Source: an uncultured Oscillospiraceae bacterium (lineage in GTDB: Bacteria > Bacillota > Clostridia > Oscillospirales > Ruminococcaceae). From it: a DNA stretch of 64,000 nt. This document shows, piece after piece, positions 34,256-43,261 of the stretch; within the stretch, counting starts at the first letter, position 1; each line of letters starts with the position of its first letter. The notes under the pieces were generated by a model. That model made no database searches. It saw only the letters and a program-made list of their open reading frames with translations, and was not told where the DNA came from. The position numbers and the translations under genes were made by a program. The DNA is taken from contig CAJTQM010000004.1 in the NCBI GenBank assembly GCA_910578255.1, positions 22,508 to 86,507 of the forward strand, written 5' to 3'.

Positions 34256-35281
34256 ATGCCGGAGCAACTGTCACAAAGCCAGATTGATGCGCTCCTCCAA
34301 AAAATGAATTCTGGAGAGGTCCACGTTGAAGAGGAATCCAGAAAGGTTCGGGAATACGATTTCAAATCGCCGAAAAAATTCACAAAAGAGCAGTTAAAAT
34401 CGCTGGACAGCCTGCACGAAACCTTTTCTCGTATGCTGGCACCCTACTTTTCGGGTCTTTTGCGAACGGTCTGCGAAATCGAGGTATCGAATATTGAGGA
34501 GCAGCGCTATTACGAATACAACAATGCTTTGCCGGATTCAGCTTTGATCGGTCTGGTTGAAATGAAGCCGGAAAACAAACACTTTGATGACGCCCGCATG
34601 ATGATGGATATTCCAACATCGGTTGGGTTTTATCTGGTGGATCGGGTGTTGGGCGGTCCGGGTACTGGGATTGACTATGACCGGGACTATACCGACATCG
34701 AAATCGCCATTCTGACCAATATTCTGACCAGCATTACCCAGCGCTTGGAAGACACTTGGAACAATCATTTTGACGTAACGGCCAAGCTTAGCAATCTCGA
34801 AACAAATCCGCGGCTTTTGCAGATATTTGCTCCGGAGGATATTGTCGTAATCGTCATGATGAGCATCAAGCTGGGGGACCATCTAAACGGCTCTTTAAGT
34901 ATCTGTATTCCCGCAGAATTTTTAGAGCAGGTGATCGACACCTTCAATCTGCGGTATACCCATTCCAATAAGCGGAAGGATCCGGAAAAGGAAGAAGCCA
35001 AAAAGCGGGTGATTTTGGAAACCGTGTGCGCTTCGAATATGGAAATCCGGGCGGTCTTTGATGAATTTAAGATGTCTTTAAAGGACATCGTTCAGCTGCA
35101 ACCGGACGATGTGATTCCGCTTAATAAATCCATCAACAGTGATATAACCGTCACCATTGATAAGGTCCCATGGTTTACGGCGAAATTGGGCGAAACCAAG
35201 AAGAAAAAGGCGATTAAGCTGCAAAATATAGTAAATAATGGAGATGAGGAGATCCAATGGAAGAACGTAACCAACCAGTAG
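34256..35281 (+). CDS. fliM: Flagellar motor switch protein FliM
   Basis: FliM receives CheY-P and sets rotation direction. The N-terminal CheY-binding peptide is present (LSQSQIDALLQKMNSGE), followed by the CheC-like middle domain (LGGPGTGIDYDRDYTDIEIA, with the GGxG motif) and the C-terminal SpoA domain (LKDIVQLQPDDVIPLNKSIN). 341 residues is normal. The 3' end overlaps fliY by 25 bp. No fliL precedes it. Confidence 0.97.
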   Translation: MPEQLSQSQIDALLQKMNSGEVHVEEESRKVREYDFKSPKKFTKEQLKSLDSLHETFSRMLAPYFSGLLRTVCEIEVSNIEEQRYYEYNNALPDSALIGLVEMKPENKHFDDARMMMDIPTSVGFYLVDRVLGGPGTGIDYDRDYTDIEIAILTNILTSITQRLEDTWNNHFDVTAKLSNLETNPRLLQIFAPEDIVVIVMMSIKLGDHLNGSLSICIPAEFLEQVIDTFNLRYTHSNKRKDPEKEEAKKRVILETVCASNMEIRAVFDEFKMSLKDIVQLQPDDVIPLNKSINSDITVTIDKVPWFTAKLGETKKKKAIKLQNIVNNGDEEIQWKNVTNQ

Positions 35282-36558
35282 ATGGGAATGGTTTTCTCAC
35301 GAACCTGGAAGTCGATACAATTGGAGAGATCTTAAATATCAGCATGGGTTCGGCAGCCACGGCGATCTCTACGATGCTGGATAAGCAGGTAATCATTTCC
35401 ACGCCCACCGTGGAGGTTCGGAAATTCAGTACAATGGACTATGCCGCTTTAGAACCAGCCATTCTTGTCAAGATCGGCTATGTGGAGGGAATTTCCGGTT
35501 CAAACGTTATGATTTTCCGTCAGCGGGACATGCAGATCATCCTGAATCTGCTGATGGGAAATACAGATCCGCCTAGCGATGATTTTGTGTTCGACGAGTT
35601 GAGCATGAGCGCCGCCTGTGAAGTTATGAACCAGATGATGGGCGCTTCTGCGACCGCGCTTTCGGATTTGCTGGGGCGGGTTGTCAATATTTCCACACCC
35701 GAGGCTAGCGTTGTCGGGTCGGAAAGCAGCTACAGCGAAGCGGTAAATGTAAAAGAAGGCGACGAGATTGTCGCGGTCTCCTTCCAGCTGACGATTGAAA
35801 ATGTCATGGATACGAATTTCGCCAGCATTTTGGATCGTGAACTGGTAAAGCAAATTGCCGGGCAGGTGATCGGCAATCAGGAAGAGGATTTGGAGAATAT
35901 CCAGCCTGCTGTGGCACCAGCGGCTCCCGCGCAGGCAGCGCCCGCGCCTGCTGCACCGGCGGCTCCAACTCCCGCCCCAGCCCCTGCGGTTCCGCCTGCG
36001 CCGGCTCCCGGCCAGGAGGCAGCGCAGGCACAGGCGCCCGGGCAGATACCGCCGCCGGCCGGATATCCCGATCCTGCCGCGGCTTATGGGCAGCAGGCGC
36101 CTTACGGAGGATATCCGCCGTATTATGGCTATCCGGGCTATCCGCCGGCGCCCTATCCGCCTTACCCGGGCTATGGAGCGGCCCCGCAGCAGGATGGGTC
36201 GCAGCAGGTGATCAAGCAGCCGACAATCAATGTCCAGACCCCCCAGTTTCCGCAGTTTGGAGTGCAGAATTCCCCAACGCCTAACGTCAACGGCAATATT
36301 GATATGCTGATGGGCGTTTCGCTGGATGTTTCGGTGGAGATCGGTAAGTCAAAACGGAAAATCCGTGAGATTATCGAGTTTGGTCAGGGAACGGTGATTG
36401 AGTTAAACAAGCAGGCCGGCGCACCGGTGGATATTGTGGTGAACGGTCAATTGCTGGCGCGCGGAGACGTTGTGGTAATCGACGATAATTTCGGCGTGAG
36501 AATCACCGAGATTCTGGGGACAAAAGAGTTGATGGAAAGTTTAAAGCTGGAAGAATAA
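35257..36558 (+). CDS. fliY: Flagellar motor switch phosphatase FliY
   Basis: FliY combines a CheC-like CheY-P phosphatase with a FliN switch domain. Residues 1-215 contain two phosphatase motifs of the D/S-xxx-E-xx-N type (DTIGEILN and SAACEVMN), each followed by a proline about 22 residues later. A linker of about 128 residues follows, first Pro/Ala-rich, then Tyr/Pro/Gly-rich (GGYPPYYGYPGYPPAPYPPY). The FliN/SpoA domain is at about 344-433 (MGVSLDVSVEIGKSKRKIRE; DIVVNGQLLARGDVVVIDDN). The linker is long and of odd composition. Start at ATG 35257 inside fliM. Confidence 0.95.
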   Translation: MEERNQPVDGNGFLTNLEVDTIGEILNISMGSAATAISTMLDKQVIISTPTVEVRKFSTMDYAALEPAILVKIGYVEGISGSNVMIFRQRDMQIILNLLMGNTDPPSDDFVFDELSMSAACEVMNQMMGASATALSDLLGRVVNISTPEASVVGSESSYSEAVNVKEGDEIVAVSFQLTIENVMDTNFASILDRELVKQIAGQVIGNQEEDLENIQPAVAPAAPAQAAPAPAAPAAPTPAPAPAVPPAPAPGQEAAQAQAPGQIPPPAGYPDPAAAYGQQAPYGGYPPYYGYPGYPPAPYPPYPGYGAAPQQDGSQQVIKQPTINVQTPQFPQFGVQNSPTPNVNGNIDMLMGVSLDVSVEIGKSKRKIREIIEFGQGTVIELNKQAGAPVDIVVNGQLLARGDVVVIDDNFGVRITEILGTKELMESLKLEE

Positions 36559-36613
36559 CAGGCTTTAAACTGGAATATTGAAAAACTAAAATCCATTAAA
36601 GGAGACTATGTAC

Positions 36614-36976
36614 ATGGGTAAGAAAATTATGCTGGTAGACGACGCGGCGTTTATGCGAATGACCATTAAAAACGCCTTGACAAAGGCAGGATACACGGAA
36701 CTGATCGAAGCTTCGGATGGGCAGCAGGCGGTTGAGACCTATGATCAGGAACATCCGGACCTGATTATCATGGACATCACCATGCCGAACATGGATGGGA
36801 TCCAGGCGCTTCAGGCGATCAAAGCCAAAGATAGCAACGCAAAAATCGTTATGTGTTCCGCCATGGGCCAGGAGGCAATGGTCGTGGAGGCAATCAAGCT
36901 GGGCGCATTGGATTTTATCGTAAAGCCGTTTAAGCCCGACCGTATTTTGCAGACGGTAAGTAAAGTATTAGGCTAA
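36614..36976 (+). CDS. cheY: Chemotaxis response regulator CheY
   Basis: A single receiver domain of 120 residues that carries the signal to the switch. It shows the acidic pair (LVDDAAFMR), phosphoryl Asp54 (IIMDITMPNMDG), Ser/Thr (VMCSAMGQ) and Lys (IVKPFKPDR). ATG 36614 is preferred over ATG 36608, as AAAGGAG is too near the latter. Its place between fliY and fliO is as in Bacillus. Confidence 0.95.
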   Translation: MGKKIMLVDDAAFMRMTIKNALTKAGYTELIEASDGQQAVETYDQEHPDLIIMDITMPNMDGIQALQAIKAKDSNAKIVMCSAMGQEAMVVEAIKLGALDFIVKPFKPDRILQTVSKVLG

Positions 36977-36995
36977 TCAATTGGAGGAACAGGCC

Positions 36996-37421
36996 ATGCC
37001 GCAGGGACAGTTTTCGATTGTACTCTCTTTAATTGGAAGTATTCTTCTGTTTGGGCTGGTTTTGTTCCTGGCCTGGTTTTGCACCCGATGGATCAGCAAA
37101 CGCTTTGGCCTGCGCACAGCGGCCGGCGGCAGCAAGATCAAGATGCTGGACCGGATGGCCTTGGGAGCGGATCGTTCCCTGGTTGTGGTCCGGCTGGAGG
37201 ATCGGGTTTGGCTTTTGGGTGTGACAGCGCACCATGTCAGCAAAATCGATGAGTTGGATCCGGAGATATTTACCGAAGAGGAACTTTCGCAGGAAGAGGG
37301 CTCCTCCCATGGGGTATCGGCTATACTGTCCGGTTCGTCAAATTTTGCTGCGGCACTGAAGAACGCGTTAAAGGGAAGGACTTCGGAGAAAAAAAACGAA
37401 AAGGATAAGTTTGATGAATGA
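36996..37421 (+). CDS. fliO: Flagellar biosynthetic protein FliO (FliZ)
   Basis: FliO helps assemble the FliP ring of the export gate. The 141-residue protein has one N-terminal membrane helix (about 8-30, SIVLSLIGSILLFGLVLFLA) and then the conserved KIKMLDRMALGADRSLVVVR and WLLGVTAHHVSKIDEL. ATG 36996 follows GGAGG by 8 bases. The end overlaps fliP by a few bases. Confidence 0.9.
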   Translation: MPQGQFSIVLSLIGSILLFGLVLFLAWFCTRWISKRFGLRTAAGGSKIKMLDRMALGADRSLVVVRLEDRVWLLGVTAHHVSKIDELDPEIFTEEELSQEEGSSHGVSAILSGSSNFAAALKNALKGRTSEKKNEKDKFDE

Positions 37422-38229
37422 GATCATCGAAAAAAAGAAGGAATTGCGCAAAAATGTAAAAAAATTCCTGCTGTCGGCGGCGGTTATCCTGGTGGTTGTG
37501 ACAGGATTTTTTCTGGTCAGGGCCTATGCGGCGCCGGTTGTGACGGTGGATCTTGGGTCCGGAGACGCTTCCCAAAGTCAATTTGGCATTTTAGACGCGT
37601 TGCTGACCGTAATCCTTTTAGCGCTTGCACCCTCGATTTTGATCATGATGACAAGCTTTACCCGGATTGTCATCGTACTTTCTTTTTTACGCAATGCCTT
37701 GGGCACACAGCAAAGTCCGCCAAACCAGGTTTTGGTGGGATTGGCGCTGTTTTTAACCCTTTTTATCATGTCGCCGGTGTTAACGCAGATCAATGAAACC
37801 GCCTATCAGCCTTACCGGGCCGAGGAAATTACCCAGGAAGAGGCGATTGAGCGAGCAACCGTTCCGCTGAAGGAATTTATGATCCGCCAGATTTATACAA
37901 ACGACTTAAATTTGTTTATCTCCATTTCCAATGAAAAGACCGACTCGCAGATCGTGTTGACTGGCGAGCAGGAGGAACTGCTTGAACTTGGGATGGAAAT
38001 TGTCGTTCCGGCGTTTATCACCAGTGAATTGAAAAGGGCTTTTTCCATCGGCTTTTTGCTGTTTATCCCGTTTTTGATTATTGATATGGTCGTTTCCAGT
38101 ACGCTGATGTCCATGGGAATGGTCATGCTGCCGCCTTCTACGATTGCTCTGCCTTTTAAAATTATGACATTTGTATTGGTTGACGGCTGGGGCTTGCTGA
38201 TCGGAACGCTTATAAGCGGGTTTAAATAG
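37414..38229 (+). CDS. fliP: Flagellar export gate protein FliP
   Basis: FliP forms the core of the export pore. The 271-residue protein has a cleavable-type hydrophobic N-terminus, then the family blocks LALAPSILIMMTSFTRIVIV, LRNALGTQQSPPNQVLVGLA and the C-terminal FLIIDMVVSSTLMSMGMVML, PFKIMTFVLVDGWGLL. ATG 37414 (or TTG 37411) overlaps fliO and is translationally coupled. Confidence 0.97.
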   Translation: MNEIIEKKKELRKNVKKFLLSAAVILVVVTGFFLVRAYAAPVVTVDLGSGDASQSQFGILDALLTVILLALAPSILIMMTSFTRIVIVLSFLRNALGTQQSPPNQVLVGLALFLTLFIMSPVLTQINETAYQPYRAEEITQEEAIERATVPLKEFMIRQIYTNDLNLFISISNEKTDSQIVLTGEQEELLELGMEIVVPAFITSELKRAFSIGFLLFIPFLIIDMVVSSTLMSMGMVMLPPSTIALPFKIMTFVLVDGWGLLIGTLISGFK

Positions 38230-38256
38230 CAATTTGCTTAAAGGGGGTGGGATTTC

Positions 38257-38520
38257 ATGACCCAAGGGGATGTGATGGGCGTTTTTCAGGAGGCAATGCT
38301 GGTCGCCTTTAAGCTGGCGGGTCCGATCCTGCTGATTAGTATTTTGATCGGACTGGTTATTGCGATTTTCCAGGCGGCAACCCAGATTCACGAGCAGACC
38401 TTGACCTTTGTGCCAAAGGTTTTGGCCATCGCTTTGATGCTTATGGTATCCGGCTCCTGGATGATTACCCTGATAAGCGACCTGGTGAAAAAACTTTTCA
38501 ACCTGATGGCTGGTTTATAA
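38257..38520 (+). CDS. fliQ: Flagellar export gate protein FliQ
   Basis: FliQ is a two-helix gate subunit. The 87-residue protein has hydrophobic helices at about 16-38 and 50-72 and the conserved GLVIAIFQAATQIHEQTLTF then VPKVLAIALML. AAGGGGGTGGG precedes ATG 38257. fliR starts 1 base after its stop. Confidence 0.95.
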   Translation: MTQGDVMGVFQEAMLVAFKLAGPILLISILIGLVIAIFQAATQIHEQTLTFVPKVLAIALMLMVSGSWMITLISDLVKKLFNLMAGL

Positions 38521-38521
38521 T

Positions 38522-39295
38522 ATGGTCGATTCAATTTTGTCCAATACAACCGTATGGCTTTTGGTCTTTGCCCGAATGGGCGGCCTAATTGGAATGAATC
38601 CGCTGTTCGCCCGTAGAAATGTTCCTGCTATAGTGCGGGCGGGGCTGACCTTTCTGCTGACACTACTGGTTGCGCCGGGATTATCCGCGCCTGAATTGGC
38701 CGGGTGGAACTCGCTGGATTTGTTCGTGGGGCTACTGCGGGAACTTTTTGTGGGCCTTGCCTGCGGATTTGTGTTCCAGATTTACTACTACATGCTTTTT
38801 TTTGCCGGCGATTTGATGGATGTGCAGTTCGGCCTTTCGATGGCAAAGGTGTTTGACCCGGGAACGAATATCCAAATGTCTATTTCCAGTAACTTTTTGA
38901 ATATTCTGTTCGCCCTGTTTATCTTCGCCACCGACAGTCACCTGCTGCTGATTCGGATTTTTACGGCATCTTTTGACATTTTGCCTCTTGGAAGCGCATC
39001 CTTTTCTCCGGAATGCGCGCAGTTTTTCCTGGAACTGTTCATCGGCGCCTTTTCGCTGGGACTGCGCCTGGCGTTGCCGTTTATGGCGGCGGAGTTTGTA
39101 CTGGAGTTGTCCATGGGCGTTTTGATGAAACTGATTCCCCAGATTCATGTGTTTGTAATCAACATTCAGTTTAAAGTCCTTTTGGGGATTTTACTTTTGC
39201 TGGCGTTTGCAAATCCGATTGCTTCTTTTACGGATCACTATATGCGCCTGATGCTGGAAAATTTGCAGCGCGCATTTATGGCGTTGGCTTCGTAA
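38522..39295 (+). CDS. fliR: Flagellar export gate protein FliR
   Basis: FliR completes the FliPQR pore. The 257-residue protein has several membrane helices and typical segments (FARMGGLIGMNPLFARRNVP; LRELFVGLACGFVFQIYYYM; GFSMAK-like FGLSMAKVFDPGTNIQMSIS). Its own ribosome site is weak, and the start is adjacent to the fliQ stop, so translation is probably coupled. Not fused to flhB. Confidence 0.95.
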   Translation: MVDSILSNTTVWLLVFARMGGLIGMNPLFARRNVPAIVRAGLTFLLTLLVAPGLSAPELAGWNSLDLFVGLLRELFVGLACGFVFQIYYYMLFFAGDLMDVQFGLSMAKVFDPGTNIQMSISSNFLNILFALFIFATDSHLLLIRIFTASFDILPLGSASFSPECAQFFLELFIGAFSLGLRLALPFMAAEFVLELSMGVLMKLIPQIHVFVINIQFKVLLGILLLLAFANPIASFTDHYMRLMLENLQRAFMALAS

Positions 39296-39328
39296 CGCTT
39301 TAGACGGGTTATAAAGGGGGGATTTTGC

Positions 39329-40390
39329 TTGGCCGGCGAGAAAACCGAAAAAGCTACACCCAAACGAAAACAAGACGAACGAAAGAAAGGTAATATATTT
39401 CAAAGCCGTGAAGTCGTTGTTGTGTTTTCGTTGTTGGCGACCTTTTATGGACTGAAGCTGTTAAGTCCCCTTATTTTAACCACGCTGCAAAACTGCATGA
39501 CGAACTTTTTTGGCCGGGCAGGGTCCTTATCGGAGTTTGGAACCTCTGAGGTAGCCGCATTTTTTGTGGAGGCCTGCGGTGTTTTTACCATCGCCGCCAT
39601 GCCGATGCTGCTGATTTGCAGCGGCGTTACCATCCTTTTTACGGTGGCCCAAACCCGGGGACTGTTCGCCATGAAAGCGGCGGCCCCCAAATTTAACCGT
39701 TTGAACCCGCTGCAGGGAATAAAAAGAATGTTTTCTTTGCGCGGAGTGATTGAACTTTTCAAATCTCTGGCGAAAATATTTATATTAGGGTATATTATTT
39801 ATAATCTGTTCCGGCAGGAATTTTGGAATTTTCCAAGGATGCTGGATATGGACTTTGGCCAGATTATGGCTATGACCGGAGATATGATCCTGTCCATAGC
39901 GCAGATGGCTGCGATTGTCATGATTTTCGTGGCGGCGGCCGACTTCTTTTATCAGTGGTGGGACTACGAAAAAAATCTGCGGATGTCCAAGCAGGAAATT
40001 AAGGAAGAGTATAAGCAGACCGAAGGAGATCCACAGGTTAAGGGAAAAATTCGAGAGAAGCAGCAGGCCCAGGCCCGTCAGCGTATGATGCAGCAGGTCC
40101 CCAGCGCGGATGTGGTTATCCGTAACCCGACCCATTTTGCCGTGGCGATCCGGTACGAGCCGGAGCACAACAATGCGCCGGTCGTGGTCGCTAAGGGGAT
40201 GGACAGTCTGGCGCTGCGTATTGTAAAAGTAGCCGAAGAAAACGGCGTTTTTGTCACAGAAAACAGACCTCTGGCCCGAGGTCTTTATGAAACGGTCGAT
40301 TTGGACCATGAGATTCCGGATAAGTTTTACCAGCCGGTTGCCGAAGTGCTGGCATTTGTATACAGTCTGAAGAAAAAGGATTTGAATTAG
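39329..40390 (+). CDS. flhB: Flagellar export switch protein FlhB
   Basis: FlhB switches export from hook to filament substrates through self-cleavage. The 353-residue protein starts AGEKTEKATPKRKQDERKKG, has four membrane helices in the first 210 residues, and has the cleavage motif NPTH at 266-269, followed by FAVAIRYEPEHNNAPVVVAK. TTG 39329 is the start, behind a GGGGGG site. Closely followed by flhA. Confidence 0.96.
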   Translation: MAGEKTEKATPKRKQDERKKGNIFQSREVVVVFSLLATFYGLKLLSPLILTTLQNCMTNFFGRAGSLSEFGTSEVAAFFVEACGVFTIAAMPMLLICSGVTILFTVAQTRGLFAMKAAAPKFNRLNPLQGIKRMFSLRGVIELFKSLAKIFILGYIIYNLFRQEFWNFPRMLDMDFGQIMAMTGDMILSIAQMAAIVMIFVAAADFFYQWWDYEKNLRMSKQEIKEEYKQTEGDPQVKGKIREKQQAQARQRMMQQVPSADVVIRNPTHFAVAIRYEPEHNNAPVVVAKGMDSLALRIVKVAEENGVFVTENRPLARGLYETVDLDHEIPDKFYQPVAEVLAFVYSLKKKDLN

Positions 40391-40391
40391 A

Positions 40392-42437
40392 TTGAAACTC
40401 TTTAACAATACAGTTTCCGCTTTTGTGGTGGCAGTGATCTTCCTGTTGATCGTTCCGCTGCCCACCTGGCTTTTGGACTTTATGTTCATCGCCAATCTGA
40501 CCATTTCTTTTGTGATCCTGCTGACGACCATGTATATTAAGGAGTCGCTGGAGTTTTCCATTTATCCCTCTTTACTGTTGATTACCACGCTGTTTCGCTT
40601 GGCGTTAAACGTTTCTTCTACCCGAAAAATTCTGACAAACGGCGGCTACGCCGGCGAGGTGGTAAAAACCTTCGGCGAATTTGTTATCCAAGGCAACGTC
40701 GTCGTGGGACTGGTCATCTTCCTCATCATCGTGTTGGTTCAGTTCATTGTTATTACCAAAGGCTCCGAGCGTGTGGCGGAGGTTTCCGCCCGTTTCACCT
40801 TGGACGCGATGCCCGGTAAGCAGATGGCCATCGACGCCGATTTAAGTTCCGGCTTAATCGATGAGGAAACCGCCCGAACCCGCCGCTCAAAAATCCAGCG
40901 GGAAGCGGATTTCTTTGGCGCAATGGATGGTGCTTCCAAATTCGTAAAGGGCGACGCCATCATGTCGCTGCTGGTCACCTTTATCAATCTGGTCGGCGGT
41001 ATCGTGATTGGATTTATCAACAATGTGGGCACCTTTCAGGAGATCATGCAGATCTACTCCACCTCAACGGTGGGCGACGGCCTGATGTCCCAGATCCCGG
41101 CGCTGCTGATTTCGGTGGCGACCGGTATGATCGTCACCCGGTCCGCTTCAGAGGCCAATTTGAACGAGGACGTGATCCATCAGTTTTCTTCGCAGCCGAT
41201 GGTGCTCATTATGGCGGCGATTGCCATGTCGATGCTGTGCTTCATCGGATTCCCGATTCCGCAGGTGCTGACCATGTCGGCGATCCTTTTGATTCTGGGG
41301 CTGATGCTGATGCGCAAAGGCCCGGAAGTGGTCCCGGCGGGGGAAGCGCCCCCGGTTACCGAAGAGGTAACCAGCGAAGCCGATTATTACAAGAACATTG
41401 ACAATGTATACAATCTTTTAAATGTAGATCAGATTTCCATGGAATTTGGATATAGCCTGATCCCCCTGGTGGATGAGGCCAGCGGCGGAAATTTTGTGGA
41501 CCGGGTGGTCATGTTCCGCAAGCAGTTTGCCACCGAAATGGGGCTGGTGTTCCCCTCGGTCCGCCTAAAGGACAGCGGACAGGTGAACCCGAACCAGTAT
41601 TCCATCAGCATCAAGGGCGAACAGGTGGCCCAGGGAGAGGTTTTGGTGGACCACTATCTGGCGCTTGCGCCGGATCCGGATCATGATACACTGGAAGGAA
41701 TCGAAACGGTGGAGCCGGCCTTTGGCATTGCGGCCAAATGGATCAGCGAGGACCGGCGGGTCAAAGCGGAATTGGCCGGATACACGTTAATCGACCCGAC
41801 GTCGGTGATTATCACCCATCTGTCGGAAATCATCAAGGTCCATGCCCACGAACTGCTAAACCGGCAGGAGGTCAACAATATTTTAACCAATCTGCGCAAG
41901 GTCAACGAGGCGCTTGTCAACGATACGGTACCGACGATTGTCACCGTGGGCACCTTGCAGAAGGTGCTTTGCAACCTTTTGCGGGAAGGGGTGCCGATTC
42001 GGGATACCGAAACGATTTTGGAAACGCTGGCCGATTACGGCATGACGGTGAAGGACATGGATATGCTGACCGAATATGTCCGGCAGTCTTTGAAGCGGAC
42101 CATTACCCACCGGTTTGCGGAGGCAGGTCAGCTAAAGGTCATCAGCTTGGACGCCAATATTGAAAACCAGATCATGGGCGCGGTGAAAAAGATGGAGACA
42201 GGCTCTTATCTGGCGCTGGAGCCGCAGACAATCCAGGGCATTGTTTCGGCCACGACAAAAGAGATCGACAAAATCAAGGATCTGGTCGCCACACCGATTA
42301 TCATCACTTCACCCATTGTCCGGGTATATTTTAAAAAGCTGATCGACCAGTTTTATCCGAATACAACGGTTTTGTCCTTTAATGAAATTGATCCCGACGT
42401 AAAAATTCAGGCTCTAGGCAATATCACGGTTGCGTAA
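40392..42437 (+). CDS. flhA: Flagellar export gate protein FlhA
   Basis: FlhA is the nonameric export gate that docks chaperone-substrate complexes. The 681-residue protein has about eight N-terminal membrane helices, the FHIPEP-family loop (TKGSERVAEVSARFTLDAMP, GKQMAIDADLSSGLIDEETA) and the cytoplasmic domain from about 330. TTG 40392 lies 1 base after the flhB stop. The gene is followed by the sigma-28 gene, not by flhF/flhG. Confidence 0.97.
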   Translation: MKLFNNTVSAFVVAVIFLLIVPLPTWLLDFMFIANLTISFVILLTTMYIKESLEFSIYPSLLLITTLFRLALNVSSTRKILTNGGYAGEVVKTFGEFVIQGNVVVGLVIFLIIVLVQFIVITKGSERVAEVSARFTLDAMPGKQMAIDADLSSGLIDEETARTRRSKIQREADFFGAMDGASKFVKGDAIMSLLVTFINLVGGIVIGFINNVGTFQEIMQIYSTSTVGDGLMSQIPALLISVATGMIVTRSASEANLNEDVIHQFSSQPMVLIMAAIAMSMLCFIGFPIPQVLTMSAILLILGLMLMRKGPEVVPAGEAPPVTEEVTSEADYYKNIDNVYNLLNVDQISMEFGYSLIPLVDEASGGNFVDRVVMFRKQFATEMGLVFPSVRLKDSGQVNPNQYSISIKGEQVAQGEVLVDHYLALAPDPDHDTLEGIETVEPAFGIAAKWISEDRRVKAELAGYTLIDPTSVIITHLSEIIKVHAHELLNRQEVNNILTNLRKVNEALVNDTVPTIVTVGTLQKVLCNLLREGVPIRDTETILETLADYGMTVKDMDMLTEYVRQSLKRTITHRFAEAGQLKVISLDANIENQIMGAVKKMETGSYLALEPQTIQGIVSATTKEIDKIKDLVATPIIITSPIVRVYFKKLIDQFYPNTTVLSFNEIDPDVKIQALGNITVA

Positions 42438-42472
42438 AATGCCATAATGCTGGGAAAGGGGGGTTCAGAACT

Positions 42473-43255
42473 GTGATATTAACAGAGTTGCAAAATGAGA
42501 AATTCACCGCTGAAGAAGCGGAACGACTTGTGCGGGTATATAAACAAAACGGTTCATTGGAACTCCGAAACCAGCTGGTGATGCACTACAGCTACATTGT
42601 AAAAGGGATTGTTTCCAAAATGGCAAACACCTTTTACAAATACGCTTCGGCGGAAGAGATGCTCAACCAGGGAATTATCGCGATTATTGACAGCTTACAG
42701 CGGTTTGAGCCGGACCGGGACGTAAAGTTTTCCACCTATGCTTTTACCAAAGTCCGTGGTTCGATTATTGATTATGTCCGCAAGCAGGATTGGCTGCCGC
42801 GGCGGGTAAGGCAGACGAATATACGAATCAACAACATTGAGCGGGAGTTGACCGCCAAGCTGGGAAGATCCCCGACCCGAGCGGAGATGGCGAAGGAAGC
42901 GGGCATGTCCCTAAAAGAGTTTGACCAATGTATGATAGAAATGTCGGGGGATAATCTCAGTTCCTTCGAGGCGCTTTTGGCGGCGCCGTCGCAGATGCAT
43001 CCTTCCACCGTGTACGGGGACGAATTCGACCCGGAACGCAACATCGACCGGCAGGAGATGAAGCAGGCGCTGATGGAAGCGATTGACTCCTTGAACGAGC
43101 AGGAGCGCACCGTTCTCTCGCTGTATTATTACGAAAATCTGACCATGAAGGAAATCGGGCAGACGATGGGAGTAAGCGAGCAGCGGATTGGGCAGATCAA
43201 TCGAAAGCTGATTAAGAAATTACGGGATAAAATGTCCCAGTACATAGGAGGTTGA
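42473..43255 (+). CDS. sigD: Flagellar RNA polymerase sigma-28 factor (SigD/FliA)
   Basis: This sigma factor directs late motility genes. The 260-residue protein has region 2 (AEEMLNQGIIAIIDSLQRFE, then the VKFSTYAFTKVRGSIIDYVR segment with the FliA/WhiG-type RGSIID), region 3 (ERELTAKLGRSPTRAEMAKE) and region 4 (YYYENLTMKEIGQTMGVSEQ, RIGQI). GTG 42473 with a GGGGGG-rich site is the start. The predicted targets in this window are the promoters at 4127, 8180, 15928 and 18862. An anti-sigma FlgM is not in the window, although flgM commonly lies just upstream of flgK. Confidence 0.96.
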   Translation: MILTELQNEKFTAEEAERLVRVYKQNGSLELRNQLVMHYSYIVKGIVSKMANTFYKYASAEEMLNQGIIAIIDSLQRFEPDRDVKFSTYAFTKVRGSIIDYVRKQDWLPRRVRQTNIRINNIERELTAKLGRSPTRAEMAKEAGMSLKEFDQCMIEMSGDNLSSFEALLAAPSQMHPSTVYGDEFDPERNIDRQEMKQALMEAIDSLNEQERTVLSLYYYENLTMKEIGQTMGVSEQRIGQINRKLIKKLRDKMSQYIGG

Positions 43256-43261
43256 TTTTTC

